Below are positions 16,271 through 25,316 of a stretch of DNA of 54,394 nucleotides, one piece after another. The first letter of the stretch is position 1. Each line of letters opens with the position of its first letter. This stretch comes from an uncultured Candidatus Poseidoniales archaeon (GTDB lineage: Archaea; Thermoplasmatota; Poseidoniia; Poseidoniales; Poseidoniaceae): positions 1 to 54,394 of the forward strand of contig CACLCM010000010.1 in NCBI GenBank assembly GCA_902605365.1, in the 5' to 3' direction. Below the pieces are notes generated by a model that was not told where the DNA came from, searched no databases, and worked only from the letters and a program-made list of their open reading frames with translations. A program made the position numbers and the translations under genes.

Positions 16271-18256
16271 TCAATCAAAGAAACCATTTTTCCATGCAGA
16301 AATATGTCCTGTAAATGCACTAGTGGCTACAGTTAGTGGGCTGGCTAAATACAATTTACCTGGCCCTGATCTACCTTGGAAATTTCTATTGATTGCAGAA
16401 ACTGTAACTTGTTCTTGGTCGATAGATACCCCGGGGCCAGCTCCAATACAAGCGCCGCATCCAGGGTCAATCAGTTTTACACCGACTCGCAAAAATAAAT
16501 CGTGCCATCCTTTGCGGACAGCCAAATCTTTCACAAGACCGCTACCATATTGAAGGAAAAACTCAACTCCATCTTTAACTTTCAAATTATTTCTTTCTGC
16601 CGCTTCGCAAACTATAGCATAGTATTCAATATCGTCTTCTTTACCTGCAGTGCAAGACCCGCCATATGCGATGTCGATGCTAACTTCTCCTATGTCGGAG
16701 ATATTTGCGCCATTAGTCGGGTCTGAAGGAACACCTTTGTCAGGATTGCCCGGATGAGCGACCATTGGTACAATTTCACCGAGGTCGATTACGTGAATTC
16801 CGCCATCATACTTCGCACCCTTGTCAGGAGTGACTGACATTTTCTCCATTAGAGTCCGGCTAATTCCTTGGGCCTTTTCCATCCAATCAAACAAAGCATC
16901 ATCAGGTTCACAAATACCTGTGCGCCCACTACATTCAGTAGCCATATTACAGAGTGTAGCTCTTTCATCAATGGATAATGAAGTCAGACCAGACCCTCCG
17001 AATTCCATTGAACGATTTAGAGTAAGTTCCTTTCTTGCGTGGTCCGATAAGATGTATAAAATCACGTCCTTGGCTGTGCAACCATCATTCAATGAACCGA
17101 TTAGTTCGAATCTGATAGATTCGGGAACCTTTACGAAAGTGAATCCAGAATAAATCAAACTAGAGTATTCAGTAGCCCCAACTCCATAGGTTAGGGCATT
17201 GGACGCTCCTCCCATGCAGGTGTGTGAATCAGTCGCTTGGATAAAATCTCCAACTTCAATAAATTCCTCGCGTGCTACTTGATGACAAATTCCCGGTGAA
17301 ACTCCATCTTTAGCAGAATAATCTCTCACCCCCGTATGCTTTTGGAACTCGACTTGAAGATCTCTCAATGTCTGAACCTTATCCATATGCGGCACGAATT
17401 TTGGATTGTGTGCGGCATACAACAAATGGTCTTCGAAAACAGCAAACTTGCTAGGATTTGGAAGAGTGTAATCTTCGCCATATTCTTGACTCAAAAACGT
17501 GTGGACTTGAGCCGTTGTAAATTCATGACTATATCCGCCTTGAACCTGAGCAATAACGGGGTCATGAGGCTTTACGGACTGCCCGTCAGTTTGGCCTACT
17601 AGGTTTCGAGCTATGATTTTCTCAGCCATAGTCATCGGACAATCTGGAGTTTCCAAAGGCGGGAGAATAATCTCTTTACTTTGCAATTTTGAAGCGAATG
17701 GGAACAAGCCACCATTCTCGATTATTAGTTTGGTGACAGGGTCATAACGTGAAGTAAACTCCTCTAAATTAACTCCCTCTCCATTTTGTAATCTCTCAAG
17801 GATTTCATAGTCACCCATCAATTGTCCAAGATTGATATTATTCCTTTCGTGAATTGGTGCAAAGGATGACGCGATAACGATTCTAATTCCTGCCCACCTT
17901 TCACATTGCGCTGCCGTTTCACGCGAGGAACCCGTGCCTTTGCGTTGACCAGAAACTATCACTTCAAATCCACCATCGATCAAGGCATTTTCTCTGAATA
18001 CGCGAATTCCATCTTGCATAAGGCCAGCATAGGCATTTTTTGCAATTTCCGCAGGATCGTGGTCAAAGCAAACCCATGCCGGAGTCATGGCATCTGTGTT
18101 GATGTCGTCAAGCAAATCCTGAGGGGAAACATCAGAAATTTTGAGATTCAATCCATTATACAATTGCTGTTTTATTAAATCTAAATCCTTGGTAAGGAAA
18201 AGGACTCTTTTCCCTGGAGTGAGTTTGACTTCTTCGGGTGGCCAAATATCTGTCAT
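16271..18256 (-). CDS. Aconitase/isopropylmalate dehydratase-family protein with N-terminal swivel domain
   Basis: This hydro-lyase family isomerises tricarboxylates through a 4Fe-4S cluster. The N-terminal 190 residues contain the swivel-domain motif GQRKGTGSSRETAAQ, as in LeuD. The catalytic part follows, with DSHTCMGG, GGSCTAGK and PGCGACIG; the cluster ligands are near Cys536, Cys601 and Cys604, and NRNFQGRSG provides the substrate arginine region. The order swivel-then-catalytic matches aconitase B and is the reverse of aconitase A, yet at about 660 residues it lacks the AcnB N-terminal HEAT domain. Aconitase, homoaconitase or isopropylmalate isomerase activity cannot be separated by eye. 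The ATG at 18256 has GGGGGAG just upstream; a GTG one codon earlier is possible. Confidence 0.88.
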   Translation of the reverse strand: MTDIWPPEEVKLTPGKRVLFLTKDLDLIKQQLYNGLNLKISDVSPQDLLDDINTDAMTPAWVCFDHDPAEIAKNAYAGLMQDGIRVFRENALIDGGFEVIVSGQRKGTGSSRETAAQCERWAGIRIVIASSFAPIHERNNINLGQLMGDYEILERLQNGEGVNLEEFTSRYDPVTKLIIENGGLFPFASKLQSKEIILPPLETPDCPMTMAEKIIARNLVGQTDGQSVKPHDPVIAQVQGGYSHEFTTAQVHTFLSQEYGEDYTLPNPSKFAVFEDHLLYAAHNPKFVPHMDKVQTLRDLQVEFQKHTGVRDYSAKDGVSPGICHQVAREEFIEVGDFIQATDSHTCMGGASNALTYGVGATEYSSLIYSGFTFVKVPESIRFELIGSLNDGCTAKDVILYILSDHARKELTLNRSMEFGGSGLTSLSIDERATLCNMATECSGRTGICEPDDALFDWMEKAQGISRTLMEKMSVTPDKGAKYDGGIHVIDLGEIVPMVAHPGNPDKGVPSDPTNGANISDIGEVSIDIAYGGSCTAGKEDDIEYYAIVCEAAERNNLKVKDGVEFFLQYGSGLVKDLAVRKGWHDLFLRVGVKLIDPGCGACIGAGPGVSIDQEQVTVSAINRNFQGRSGPGKLYLASPLTVATSAFTGHISAWKNGFFD

Positions 18257-18259
18257 CAC

Positions 18260-18470
18260 TCTCCCCCATTTTCTTTCAAGGGGCGGTGAGGTATAACGGG
18301 TTCGGATTAAAAAAAATCAAATCGAGAGCAATCAAAAACTTTCTAAGAAAAATATACGGCGAATCAGAAAAAAAATATAGGGAAATCTAAACAATTCTCT
18401 CTAAAATCTCGTAAGTGTTGTACTGCGAGCAATGTCTAATGCAAAGAGTATTAACCGTGTCGCCAAATGG
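18260..18470. promoter_or_regulatory. Divergent AT-rich intergenic region between the aconitase-family gene and TFB
   Basis: No credible ORF lies here. A minus-strand TATA-like TTATAC at 18291-18296 sits about 35 bases before the aconitase-family start and is its likely promoter. The stretch 18305-18420 is strongly A-rich, with a second TATA-like AATATA near 18351. The plus-strand TFB promoter lies just beyond, at 18471. Confidence 0.5.
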
Positions 18471-18478
18471 TTTAAATA
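18471..18478 (+). promoter_or_regulatory. TATA box of the TFB gene
   Basis: TTTAAATA is a near-ideal archaeal box A. Transcription would begin about 25 bases downstream, near 18500, leaving a leader of roughly 45 bases. That places the box inside the longest open frame (start 18432) and so rules out that start. Confidence 0.7.
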
Positions 18479-18548
18479 CCCCTCGTTGGAGGGTTTGCAT
18501 AATAAATTGGTAATGCCAGTGGCGCAATTACCTAACAGAGGGATACAA

Positions 18549-19478
18549 ATGGATAACAACCAACACGTAGAAGATATCGTAAAATGTAGCGACTGTGGAA
18601 GTCGTAATTTAACCCGTGACGAGACTCGCGGTGAAGTCGTCTGTGACGACTGTGGACTCGTTTTAGAGGACAATGTAATCGACCAAGGAGCAGAATGGAG
18701 AGTATTCTCCCCGGAGCAAGGAGACCAGCGCGCACGTACCGGTGCTCCAATGACAGTCATGCTTCACGACAAGGGATTGTCTACTGATATCGATTGGCAA
18801 AACAAGGATTACTCTGGAAAGACAATCAATTCCCGTTACAGGTCACAATTTTACCGAATGAGGAAATGGCAGAAGAGATCCCGTGTGTCTAACGCTACAG
18901 AAAGAAACCTCGCAATGGCTTTAGCAGAATTAGATCGTATGGCAAGTCGTTTGGAATTGCCAAAATCTGTTCGTGAAGCAGCAGCTGTAAATTACAAGAA
19001 GGCTGTTGAGAAGAGATTGATTAGAGGCCGTTCCATCGAAGGGGTTGCAGCAGCATCTCTTTACGCAGCATGCCGACAATGTGGAGTTCCACGAACTCTT
19101 GACGAAATCGGTCAAGCAAGTAGAACAGGCCGCAAAGAAATCGGCCGTACATACAGATTCATGGTTCGTGAATTGAAGATGAAAATCATGCCAACCGGGC
19201 CTGAAGATTACATCTCTAGGTTCTGTTCAGGATTAGGTCTAGACGCTGAGGTTGAAGCAAAAGCCCACGAATTAATCAAAGCCGCACAAGAGAAGGAATT
19301 GACTAGCGGCCGTGGACCAACTGGAATCGCAGCATCGATAATTTACATTGCAAGTGTTCTTTGCGGAAAGCGCAGAACTCAGCGCGAAGTTGCTGAAGTT
19401 GCAGGTGTTACCGAAGTTACAATCCGTAATCGATACAAGGAACTTATTCAAAACCTAAATATCGAATTAGACATTTGA
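18549..19478 (+). CDS. tfb: Transcription initiation factor B (TFIIB homologue)
   Basis: TFB bridges TBP-bound promoters and archaeal RNA polymerase. The N-terminal zinc ribbon has C-x2-C pairs in KCSDCGSRN and VVCDDCGLV; the B-reader/linker follows ([13 protein letters not shown]), then two cyclin repeats. The first repeat contains [24 protein letters not shown]; the second contains [21 protein letters not shown] and ends with the recognition helix [13 protein letters not shown]. The length of about 309 residues is typical. The start is the ATG at 18549, because homology begins there and the promoter lies between it and the upstream ATG at 18432. Confidence 0.96.
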   Translation: MDNNQHVEDIVKCSDCGSRNLTRDETRGEVVCDDCGLVLEDNVIDQGAEWRVFSPEQGDQRARTGAPMTVMLHDKGLSTDIDWQNKDYSGKTINSRYRSQFYRMRKWQKRSRVSNATERNLAMALAELDRMASRLELPKSVREAAAVNYKKAVEKRLIRGRSIEGVAAASLYAACRQCGVPRTLDEIGQASRTGRKEIGRTYRFMVRELKMKIMPTGPEDYISRFCSGLGLDAEVEAKAHELIKAAQEKELTSGRGPTGIAASIIYIASVLCGKRRTQREVAEVAGVTEVTIRNRYKELIQNLNIELDI

Positions 19479-19526
19479 GGTCAATCCGGTTTAATTGGAT
19501 TGGAAACACCCAACGGGTGAATTGAT

Positions 19527-20993
19527 ATGAAGAGTAGGCGCAGAGTTTCTGAGAAGGTTTTCAACTCATTAGTTCAGCGTTTAACCACTTCATTGGAAAA
19601 AGGAACATTAGCATGGCCCTTACCTTCTCCTCCAATTTTCGATGAGGATTTTCCGCCAATTCATCCTAAAGATCCGCAATCAATAATCGATATGGGAGTT
19701 GGATTACTTCAAGCCGATAAAGGAATGTTCGACCGCCATCTTTCGATAGTTGTTGATTTAATCGTCCCGCACAGAATGAATCTTTCAGATGACTTATTCG
19801 AAGTTCATGAAAGGTGGCTGTTAAGGAGACTGAACGTCCTTACGGAACGACTTTCCTTTGCAATCGCAACCGAGTGGCTTGCTCAAGCATTAGACAGTTC
19901 ATGTCCCGATACCGACCGTTGGTGGCTATCCCTGGCTTTGACTAACGGGCTTTGTCATGACTCGTATGGCCAACCCGTTCACCAAGGGTACCATTTGGTA
20001 GAATCTATCGCGCTTGCGGAGAGGCCGGGTACTTGGCATACTCAACCCGAAGTTTCGAATGCAAATCTCGATTGGAACCCGCATAGTGTGGTTCCTCGCT
20101 CAACATCCGTGGTCGCTCACGAAGCTGGCGCTGACGCCGCTAAATGGCTGATGATGCAATTGGAGAATGGTCCAGAAGAAAGAAGAAAATTGTTAGTCGA
20201 ATGGTGCCGTTTACTATTGGAGCGGAAGGAGTTACTCGAACCTCTTGGCATTCCTCAAATTCTAATTCGTAGAGCAAGTGATTCATCAGAAGAAGTTTCT
20301 AGCAGAGTAGTACTCTGTCTTGCTAAGTTCATTGAAGGCGACAAGGATTCTGCAAAAGAGTGTATTCGCATACTACATTCGCGGGAGGATTTGCTGACTA
20401 GAAGGTCGATGGCAGATGTGTTGACTCGTTTGTTTAGAAGACTCGAAGGCGACGCAATCCCCTTACTAAACGAGATGCTCGAAGATGATGATGAGAACGT
20501 CTTAGCCGCCGCCAGTGCGACAATTGGAGATTTACGATTTATTGACAAAGAAATGTGGGCTAATAAAATTAGAGAATTATGTGATCATGACTCAAAGTTA
20601 GTTCGCAGAAACTTAGTTCACACGATTAGAGATTATTTGGAGGAATTTTCTAGCGATGAGCGACAAATTATTCCTAAAATGTGGGGCGAAGGGGATGAAG
20701 TAGTCCTAACAAGACTACGTGAGTTGCTGATTAGGATGGCTGAAATCGATGCAGACAGGTTCGCAATTACAATCAAATCGATAGAGCATCTTGATATTGA
20801 AAGCCTCTGGGCCCCAATGAAAATTCGCAACGAGCAATTAACCCTCGAATGGCAACAATGGTTAGAGGGCAAGGCTGAGCAACCAAAAACTCCTGAACCA
20901 GTTCAGACTCACGTATCAGATATGACTGAAGGGGAATTACCAGATGTTGCCGACGCTCACGCAAAACTCGACGATATGAATTTCCTAGATTGA
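19527..20993 (+). CDS. HEAT-repeat-like helical protein of unknown function
   Basis: The 488-residue protein has no signal or membrane helix and is almost entirely helical. From about residue 200 it shows repeating pairs of amphipathic helices of roughly 35 residues (for example DSSEEVSSRVVLCLAKFIEG, then DLLTRRSMADVLTRLFRRLEG, then DDENVLAAASATIGDLRF), as in HEAT/armadillo scaffolds. The C-terminal tail is acidic and Pro-rich. Such proteins usually mediate protein-protein contacts. It follows TFB by 48 bases and may be cotranscribed with it. No partner can be named from sequence. Confidence 0.75.
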   Translation: MKSRRRVSEKVFNSLVQRLTTSLEKGTLAWPLPSPPIFDEDFPPIHPKDPQSIIDMGVGLLQADKGMFDRHLSIVVDLIVPHRMNLSDDLFEVHERWLLRRLNVLTERLSFAIATEWLAQALDSSCPDTDRWWLSLALTNGLCHDSYGQPVHQGYHLVESIALAERPGTWHTQPEVSNANLDWNPHSVVPRSTSVVAHEAGADAAKWLMMQLENGPEERRKLLVEWCRLLLERKELLEPLGIPQILIRRASDSSEEVSSRVVLCLAKFIEGDKDSAKECIRILHSREDLLTRRSMADVLTRLFRRLEGDAIPLLNEMLEDDDENVLAAASATIGDLRFIDKEMWANKIRELCDHDSKLVRRNLVHTIRDYLEEFSSDERQIIPKMWGEGDEVVLTRLRELLIRMAEIDADRFAITIKSIEHLDIESLWAPMKIRNEQLTLEWQQWLEGKAEQPKTPEPVQTHVSDMTEGELPDVADAHAKLDDMNFLD

Positions 20994-21029
20994 CAAAAAC
21001 CTCTTGAACGCGACCTAGTATTCGTAGCC

Positions 21030-23042
21030 ATGCGCTGGGCAGTGTTATTCACATCGCTTCTACTACTTTCGACAATTCCACTGTCAACCAATGTTACAGC
21101 AGAAGGCATAGATTCAGATACCGGAGTTACAATCACAGCAGATTTCAACAATTCTACAGAAACTACATTGCTAACGATTTCAATACCAGAAACCAATGAT
21201 TCGTTACTATTAGATGAACTTCGTACAACTAATGTGTTATTACATAGATTATCATTTACAACACACGATGGAGACCATGATTACTTTGCAATTGAATTCG
21301 TGGATAATTTCACCCTTTGCTCAAGAACAATGTTGAATTCTGAATGCGCTGGACACACATTTAACATAGAATTACACCCAGAATATCCGGGACACGAAAG
21401 AACTGCTTATGTGTTGGGTAAAGAAATGCCTCCATCGGATGAAAGACATGAGGATATGGCTGATGAAGAAATTGATCAATGGGATCTTTGGGCAGAGGAA
21501 TTAATCGCAATCACTTTCAATCAAAGCGAAAATGCTGTAGAAGAAATTGATGAGAGAATTTCAGAAATTGCAGCGGTAGAAAATTTGTCTGCAAGTTACT
21601 CAGATGGAATTACAGATTTGACTTGGGATTATCCAGAATCTATTGCGATGAATCACTCAATCATGATTTACAGTCACGACTCCCCAGCAACCCGTGAGAA
21701 TTGGAACTCACTGACGAAAACCATCGTCAGCAGTAGTGTTGCTGCAGGTACTACAAATTTCGAAATAAATCATTCATCCAGTCCAGTTGAGAGAGAGGTT
21801 TACTATTCTGTAACCTTGCTTTATGAAACCTCAGAAGATACGAGATTTCTTGGAAGTAACACGCTTACAGTTCCAGTAAAGGAAGACAACATTGCTCCAT
21901 TATTTGTTGGAGAATTATCGGCTACCTTCAATTCCGAATTAGATATGACAACTATCGATTGGGGGGCTGGTATTTCTGATGAAGACTTAATGATCAACAT
22001 TTACCGCTCTCAGATGTACTTACCAATACTCGATACGAATAACTTGGTTGCAACAGTGGACTCCAGCCTTTCTTCTTTTGAAGTTGAAGTTCCAATGGGG
22101 GAGCACCGTCAATCTTGGTATGCGATAACTCTGGTAGATTCCCAGGGGAATGAAAACCTCAATTTGTCAGAGTTCTCGCCCGTGGCTGACCCTGTAATCG
22201 AGTCAACGATTTCTTCATCGCAAATCTCTAATTTAGAAGTTGAGCGATATATTGACGGCACTATCACAATTAATTGGGATGATACAACTCAAAGTCCGAA
22301 TGCGATAGCCAAAATTTGGCGCTCAGTCTCTGGTCCAATCAGTTCATTCGATGACCTTGAAGAACTTGCATCTACAGATGTTTCTTTGGAACAGTACTCG
22401 CACAATCCCCTGAATCCAGTTGACGAGGCATGGTATGCAATCACAATAGAAGGAACGTGGGGCTCAGGCTCAATACCTTGGCACGATGATAGTTTGACTA
22501 GTGGCGTGAACTCGATGGACAATTCGTTCAGAGAGACAGAAGATGAAATCGAAGAGCCAGCATTCGATGTACTAGCTCAAGTCCAGTCAACAAGTGGAGC
22601 GGGTGGAGAAATATCAGATGGGGATATGATTAGTTTAGGTCCTATGTATGAGGGAGATCTCATCATCATTTCAACATCAAGAATAGTTGAAAACATATCA
22701 TGTAACGAAATTGCAGGACAAGGTAGTGTAATCTATTCTCAAACCGATTGGGCCCTATCGTTTAGTGCTAATCAATCGGGCGAGGCCTGTTATGGCACAA
22801 TTAGTGATGGGGATGATGAAATTGGTTTCACTATGACTTGGAATTACATCGAAAACATCACTGTAGCCGACGATGAGGGCGACGAAGATGATACTGAGCA
22901 AGATGATGGGCCAGCGGCAAATAAAGGTTCAAAAGAATCTAAAGAAACCATTGCGGGTGTCATCTTGTCAATAATTATTCTAGCATTATTGGTTTACCTT
23001 TTGGTTATGATGAAGGGGCCAAAATATTTCGAAGAAGAATGA
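21030..23042 (+). CDS. Exported, membrane-anchored protein with Fn3-like domains
   Basis: The N-terminus is a signal peptide (MRWAVLFTSLLLLSTIPLS, cleavage near VTA). The ectodomain has three or more beta-sandwich units of about 100 residues with the fibronectin-III-like pattern W-D-x-P...H-x-I-x-Y and repeated phrases such as TTIDWGAGISDEDLMINIYRS, then TITINWDDTTQSPNAIAKIWRS. An acidic linker (DDEGDEDDTEQDDG) precedes a C-terminal helix (near residues 640-660) and a short cytoplasmic tail. It is probably a cell-surface protein. It abuts the convergent membrane-protein gene with no spacer. Confidence 0.85.
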   Translation: MRWAVLFTSLLLLSTIPLSTNVTAEGIDSDTGVTITADFNNSTETTLLTISIPETNDSLLLDELRTTNVLLHRLSFTTHDGDHDYFAIEFVDNFTLCSRTMLNSECAGHTFNIELHPEYPGHERTAYVLGKEMPPSDERHEDMADEEIDQWDLWAEELIAITFNQSENAVEEIDERISEIAAVENLSASYSDGITDLTWDYPESIAMNHSIMIYSHDSPATRENWNSLTKTIVSSSVAAGTTNFEINHSSSPVEREVYYSVTLLYETSEDTRFLGSNTLTVPVKEDNIAPLFVGELSATFNSELDMTTIDWGAGISDEDLMINIYRSQMYLPILDTNNLVATVDSSLSSFEVEVPMGEHRQSWYAITLVDSQGNENLNLSEFSPVADPVIESTISSSQISNLEVERYIDGTITINWDDTTQSPNAIAKIWRSVSGPISSFDDLEELASTDVSLEQYSHNPLNPVDEAWYAITIEGTWGSGSIPWHDDSLTSGVNSMDNSFRETEDEIEEPAFDVLAQVQSTSGAGGEISDGDMISLGPMYEGDLIIISTSRIVENISCNEIAGQGSVIYSQTDWALSFSANQSGEACYGTISDGDDEIGFTMTWNYIENITVADDEGDEDDTEQDDGPAANKGSKESKETIAGVILSIIILALLVYLLVMMKGPKYFEEE

Positions 23043-23453
23043 TTACTCTTCCTCATCACTAGACAATGGCCCTGCTGTTGAAAGCCATACGTAGAGTCCG
23101 TTAGTGGTAACTAATAGTCCAACTAATGACAAAACTAGTCCTGCTGGCTCAGGGAAGAAATCTATCCTTCCGATGGCATATGAAATTCCCAAAATTACCA
23201 AACCAGTTAAAATCACAATTGTGGAAGTCGCTTCAGGGTCTTTCCACAAATTGAGAGTAGGAACGACCCCCTTAATGCCAAAAGTTAGTCTAAACCATGC
23301 AAGGTAAAGCAACGTCATTCCCGCCAAACCGAAAGCACCAGAGGTAAATGTGGCGTCGTCCCAAGGCCCCTTAGGAGATATATCTGTGAATGTGATTGCA
23401 ACTAACAGAGCGCCAATTGCGGCAAAGACTCTCCACTCAGCCTTTGCGCCCAT
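23043..23453 (-). CDS. Small four-helix membrane protein
   Basis: The 136 residues contain four hydrophobic segments (near 8-25, 38-56, 75-93 and 102-122) with short loops and an acidic C-terminus, SSDEEE. I recognise no family. Its stop abuts the stop of the upstream convergent surface-protein gene, and its start faces the nucleotidyltransferase gene, leaving a 53-base divergent gap. Confidence 0.7.
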   Translation of the reverse strand: MGAKAEWRVFAAIGALLVAITFTDISPKGPWDDATFTSGAFGLAGMTLLYLAWFRLTFGIKGVVPTLNLWKDPEATSTIVILTGLVILGISYAIGRIDFFPEPAGLVLSLVGLLVTTNGLYVWLSTAGPLSSDEEE

Positions 23454-23506
23454 GAAGGGGGCTACGGGCCGCGACGCTTGAAAGCAATGGCGTAGTTAGG
23501 TCGGTT

Positions 23507-24364
23507 ATGGCAGCGGTTGAGGATGCAGTATTGGTCGCGGGGGGAATGGGCTCGCGAATGCTACCTGCAAGTGCTGCAATTGCTAAGGAAGCACTGCCTT
23601 TAGTCGACATTCCAGCACTATCTCATCTAGCCAGGGAAGCGGTTGCTGCTGGTGCAAAGAGAATTCATATCATCACTTCTCCCAATAAGGATCTAAGCCA
23701 GTTACTCAAAGATAATTCATGGCTCCATGATACAAGGCCAGATTTGAGCGCGGAGTTACTTTCTCCCTTCAATGACATTGAAGTTTTAGTTCATGTCCAA
23801 GAAATACCGAAAGGGTTTGGAGATGCTTTGAGTTGTGCTTTACACGCAATCGATGGTCCTTTCATGGTTTTACTAGGAGATAATATTCTGCTGGACTCAT
23901 TCAATTCAACTTCAAACTACATTCCGTCTAGTGCTTCAAAAAAATTGGTTGAGGCTTACCTTAGAACCGGTCTACCGTGTGTAGGATTAGCTGCTGTAGA
24001 CGACCCTGAAAATTATGGCGTAGTTTCAATGAATGGAGAATTGGTCAAAGAAATAATCGAGAAGCCAGTCAGAGAAGATGCACCTTCAAATTTGGTTTTA
24101 TGCGGAAGATACGTCTTCACATCCGACACCTCAAAATTGCTTTCATTGTATGACTATGAGCAATATGGCGAGTTACAATCGATTGCAATCCAACAGCATT
24201 GGATGCAAAATGAAGGCTTGGTCGGAGTTGAATTGAAAGGCTTCCAATGGTATGATTCAGGCGCTCCATTGCCCTGGCTGAAGGGCCAAATCGATTACGC
24301 TCTACGCCGTGGAGATATGAGTGACGAACTCAGAAGTTGGCTTACTGACAGACTTCAGCGCTGA
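23507..24364 (+). CDS. Nucleotidyltransferase of the GalU family (UTP-glucose-1-phosphate uridylyltransferase-like)
   Basis: These enzymes activate sugar 1-phosphates to NDP-sugars for glycan synthesis. The nucleotide-binding signature VLVAGGMGSRMLPASAAIAKEALPLVD is at residues 8-34, followed by QEIPKGFGDALSCAL and the metal-site MVLLGDNILLD, where GalU usually has GDD or GDV. The later NYGVVSMNGELVKEIIEKP motif contacts the sugar. The length of 285 residues matches GalU. Glucose is the default guess, but the sugar and nucleotide cannot be fixed from motifs. It overlaps the convergent RNase H gene by 10 bases. Confidence 0.85.
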   Translation: MAAVEDAVLVAGGMGSRMLPASAAIAKEALPLVDIPALSHLAREAVAAGAKRIHIITSPNKDLSQLLKDNSWLHDTRPDLSAELLSPFNDIEVLVHVQEIPKGFGDALSCALHAIDGPFMVLLGDNILLDSFNSTSNYIPSSASKKLVEAYLRTGLPCVGLAAVDDPENYGVVSMNGELVKEIIEKPVREDAPSNLVLCGRYVFTSDTSKLLSLYDYEQYGELQSIAIQQHWMQNEGLVGVELKGFQWYDSGAPLPWLKGQIDYALRRGDMSDELRSWLTDRLQR

Positions 24365-24879
24365 CCGGGCTTCCAGAATGAAAGAGATAGCGGAGAGTCG
24401 TTATTGGCTGCTCTAATTGCTAGATGGTCAGCCCTCTCGTTCCAGCGATGTCCACTGTGCGCTTTGACGTGCTCCCAAGACAACTCTCGTAAATCCGAAA
24501 CTTCATTCCAAAGCGACTGAATATGAGAGACTAATCTCTTATTCGCTTTCGCCTTCCAAGTCCCAGTCGCTTGATTTCCTGCATATTGCGAGTCGGTTTT
24601 TATTATAATTTCAGAATCTCCACCTTCGGTTAAGGCCCACCTCAATGCTTCTGCAAAGGCTGTTAATTCAGCAGTATTGTTAGAGCCAACTTCTGCTCCA
24701 ATAAACGACTTATCTTCAGGGTCTGTAACCACTCTACCATGGAATTCATGGAGTACCTCTCCATTTCCTCTACCTAGGTCATTAGACCCTGTAATAATTA
24801 CAACACCCCATCCTGCAGGTGTATCACTATCCACATTTTGGTTCCCAATACAAGAACCATCGACGTAGATGTGTAGCAT
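24355..24879 (-). CDS. rnhA: Ribonuclease HI
   Basis: This enzyme degrades RNA in RNA-DNA hybrids. The DEDD active site is visible: IYVDGSC (first Asp), SNNTAELTAF (Glu), IIIKTDSQYAGN (second Asp) and WNERADHLA (last Asp); a His lies in VKAHSGHRWNERAD. The length of about 174 residues fits type 1 RNase H. The ATG at 24879 gives the family N-terminus MLHIYVDGS; a GTG at 24888 would overlap the GcvH stop. It is cotranscribed with gcvH and overlaps the nucleotidyltransferase gene tail to tail. Confidence 0.93.
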   Translation of the reverse strand: MLHIYVDGSCIGNQNVDSDTPAGWGVVIITGSNDLGRGNGEVLHEFHGRVVTDPEDKSFIGAEVGSNNTAELTAFAEALRWALTEGGDSEIIIKTDSQYAGNQATGTWKAKANKRLVSHIQSLWNEVSDLRELSWEHVKAHSGHRWNERADHLAIRAANNDSPLSLSFWKPGQR

Positions 24880-24884
24880 TAATT

Positions 24885-25268
24885 TCACTCGCCAAGCTCG
24901 GCTCTGTAATCTGCTGCTGTCATTAGAGTAGAAACCGCTGAAGGGTCATCTAATTTCATACGAATAATCCAACCTTCACCATATGGGTCTTGGTTCATCA
25001 ATTCTGGAGCGTCATCAAGCGCTTCGTTAACCGCTGTGATTTCTCCAGCAAGTGGAGCGAAAATCGGTGATGCGGATTTTACAGATTCAACTATTGCAAA
25101 CTCGCCCATTTCTTCACACATCTCGCCAGCGTCTGGTAATTCAATGTAGACAATATCGGTCAGAGCATCTTGAGCGTGATCGGTAATCCCGATGACAACT
25201 TCGTCTCCCTCAACCCTGATCCATTCGTGTTCTTTAGTGTAGTATTGGCCTTCTGGAATGTCACTCAT
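24885..25268 (-). CDS. gcvH: Glycine cleavage system H protein
   Basis: GcvH carries the lipoyl arm that shuttles the aminomethyl group between the P, T and L proteins of glycine cleavage; in some archaea GcvH-like proteins also serve lipoate handling. The sequence is full length (127 residues), starting with YYTKEHEWIRVEGDEVVIGITDHAQ, and has the lipoylation site ESVKSAS with Lys64. The C-terminal NQDPYGEGWIIRMK is also typical. No other gcv gene is nearby, so the rest of the complex must be elsewhere. Confidence 0.95.
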   Translation of the reverse strand: MSDIPEGQYYTKEHEWIRVEGDEVVIGITDHAQDALTDIVYIELPDAGEMCEEMGEFAIVESVKSASPIFAPLAGEITAVNEALDDAPELMNQDPYGEGWIIRMKLDDPSAVSTLMTAADYRAELGE

Positions 25269-25316
25269 GAGTATCCCTCTAATCTACTGCAAGTGGTTAA
25301 AGGAATCAAACCTTTC

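Noticed and set aside
18432-18548. Upstream start for TFB
   Set aside because: The extra 39 codons contain the TATA box at 18471 and do not match TFB; translation from 18549 gives the normal zinc-ribbon N-terminus.
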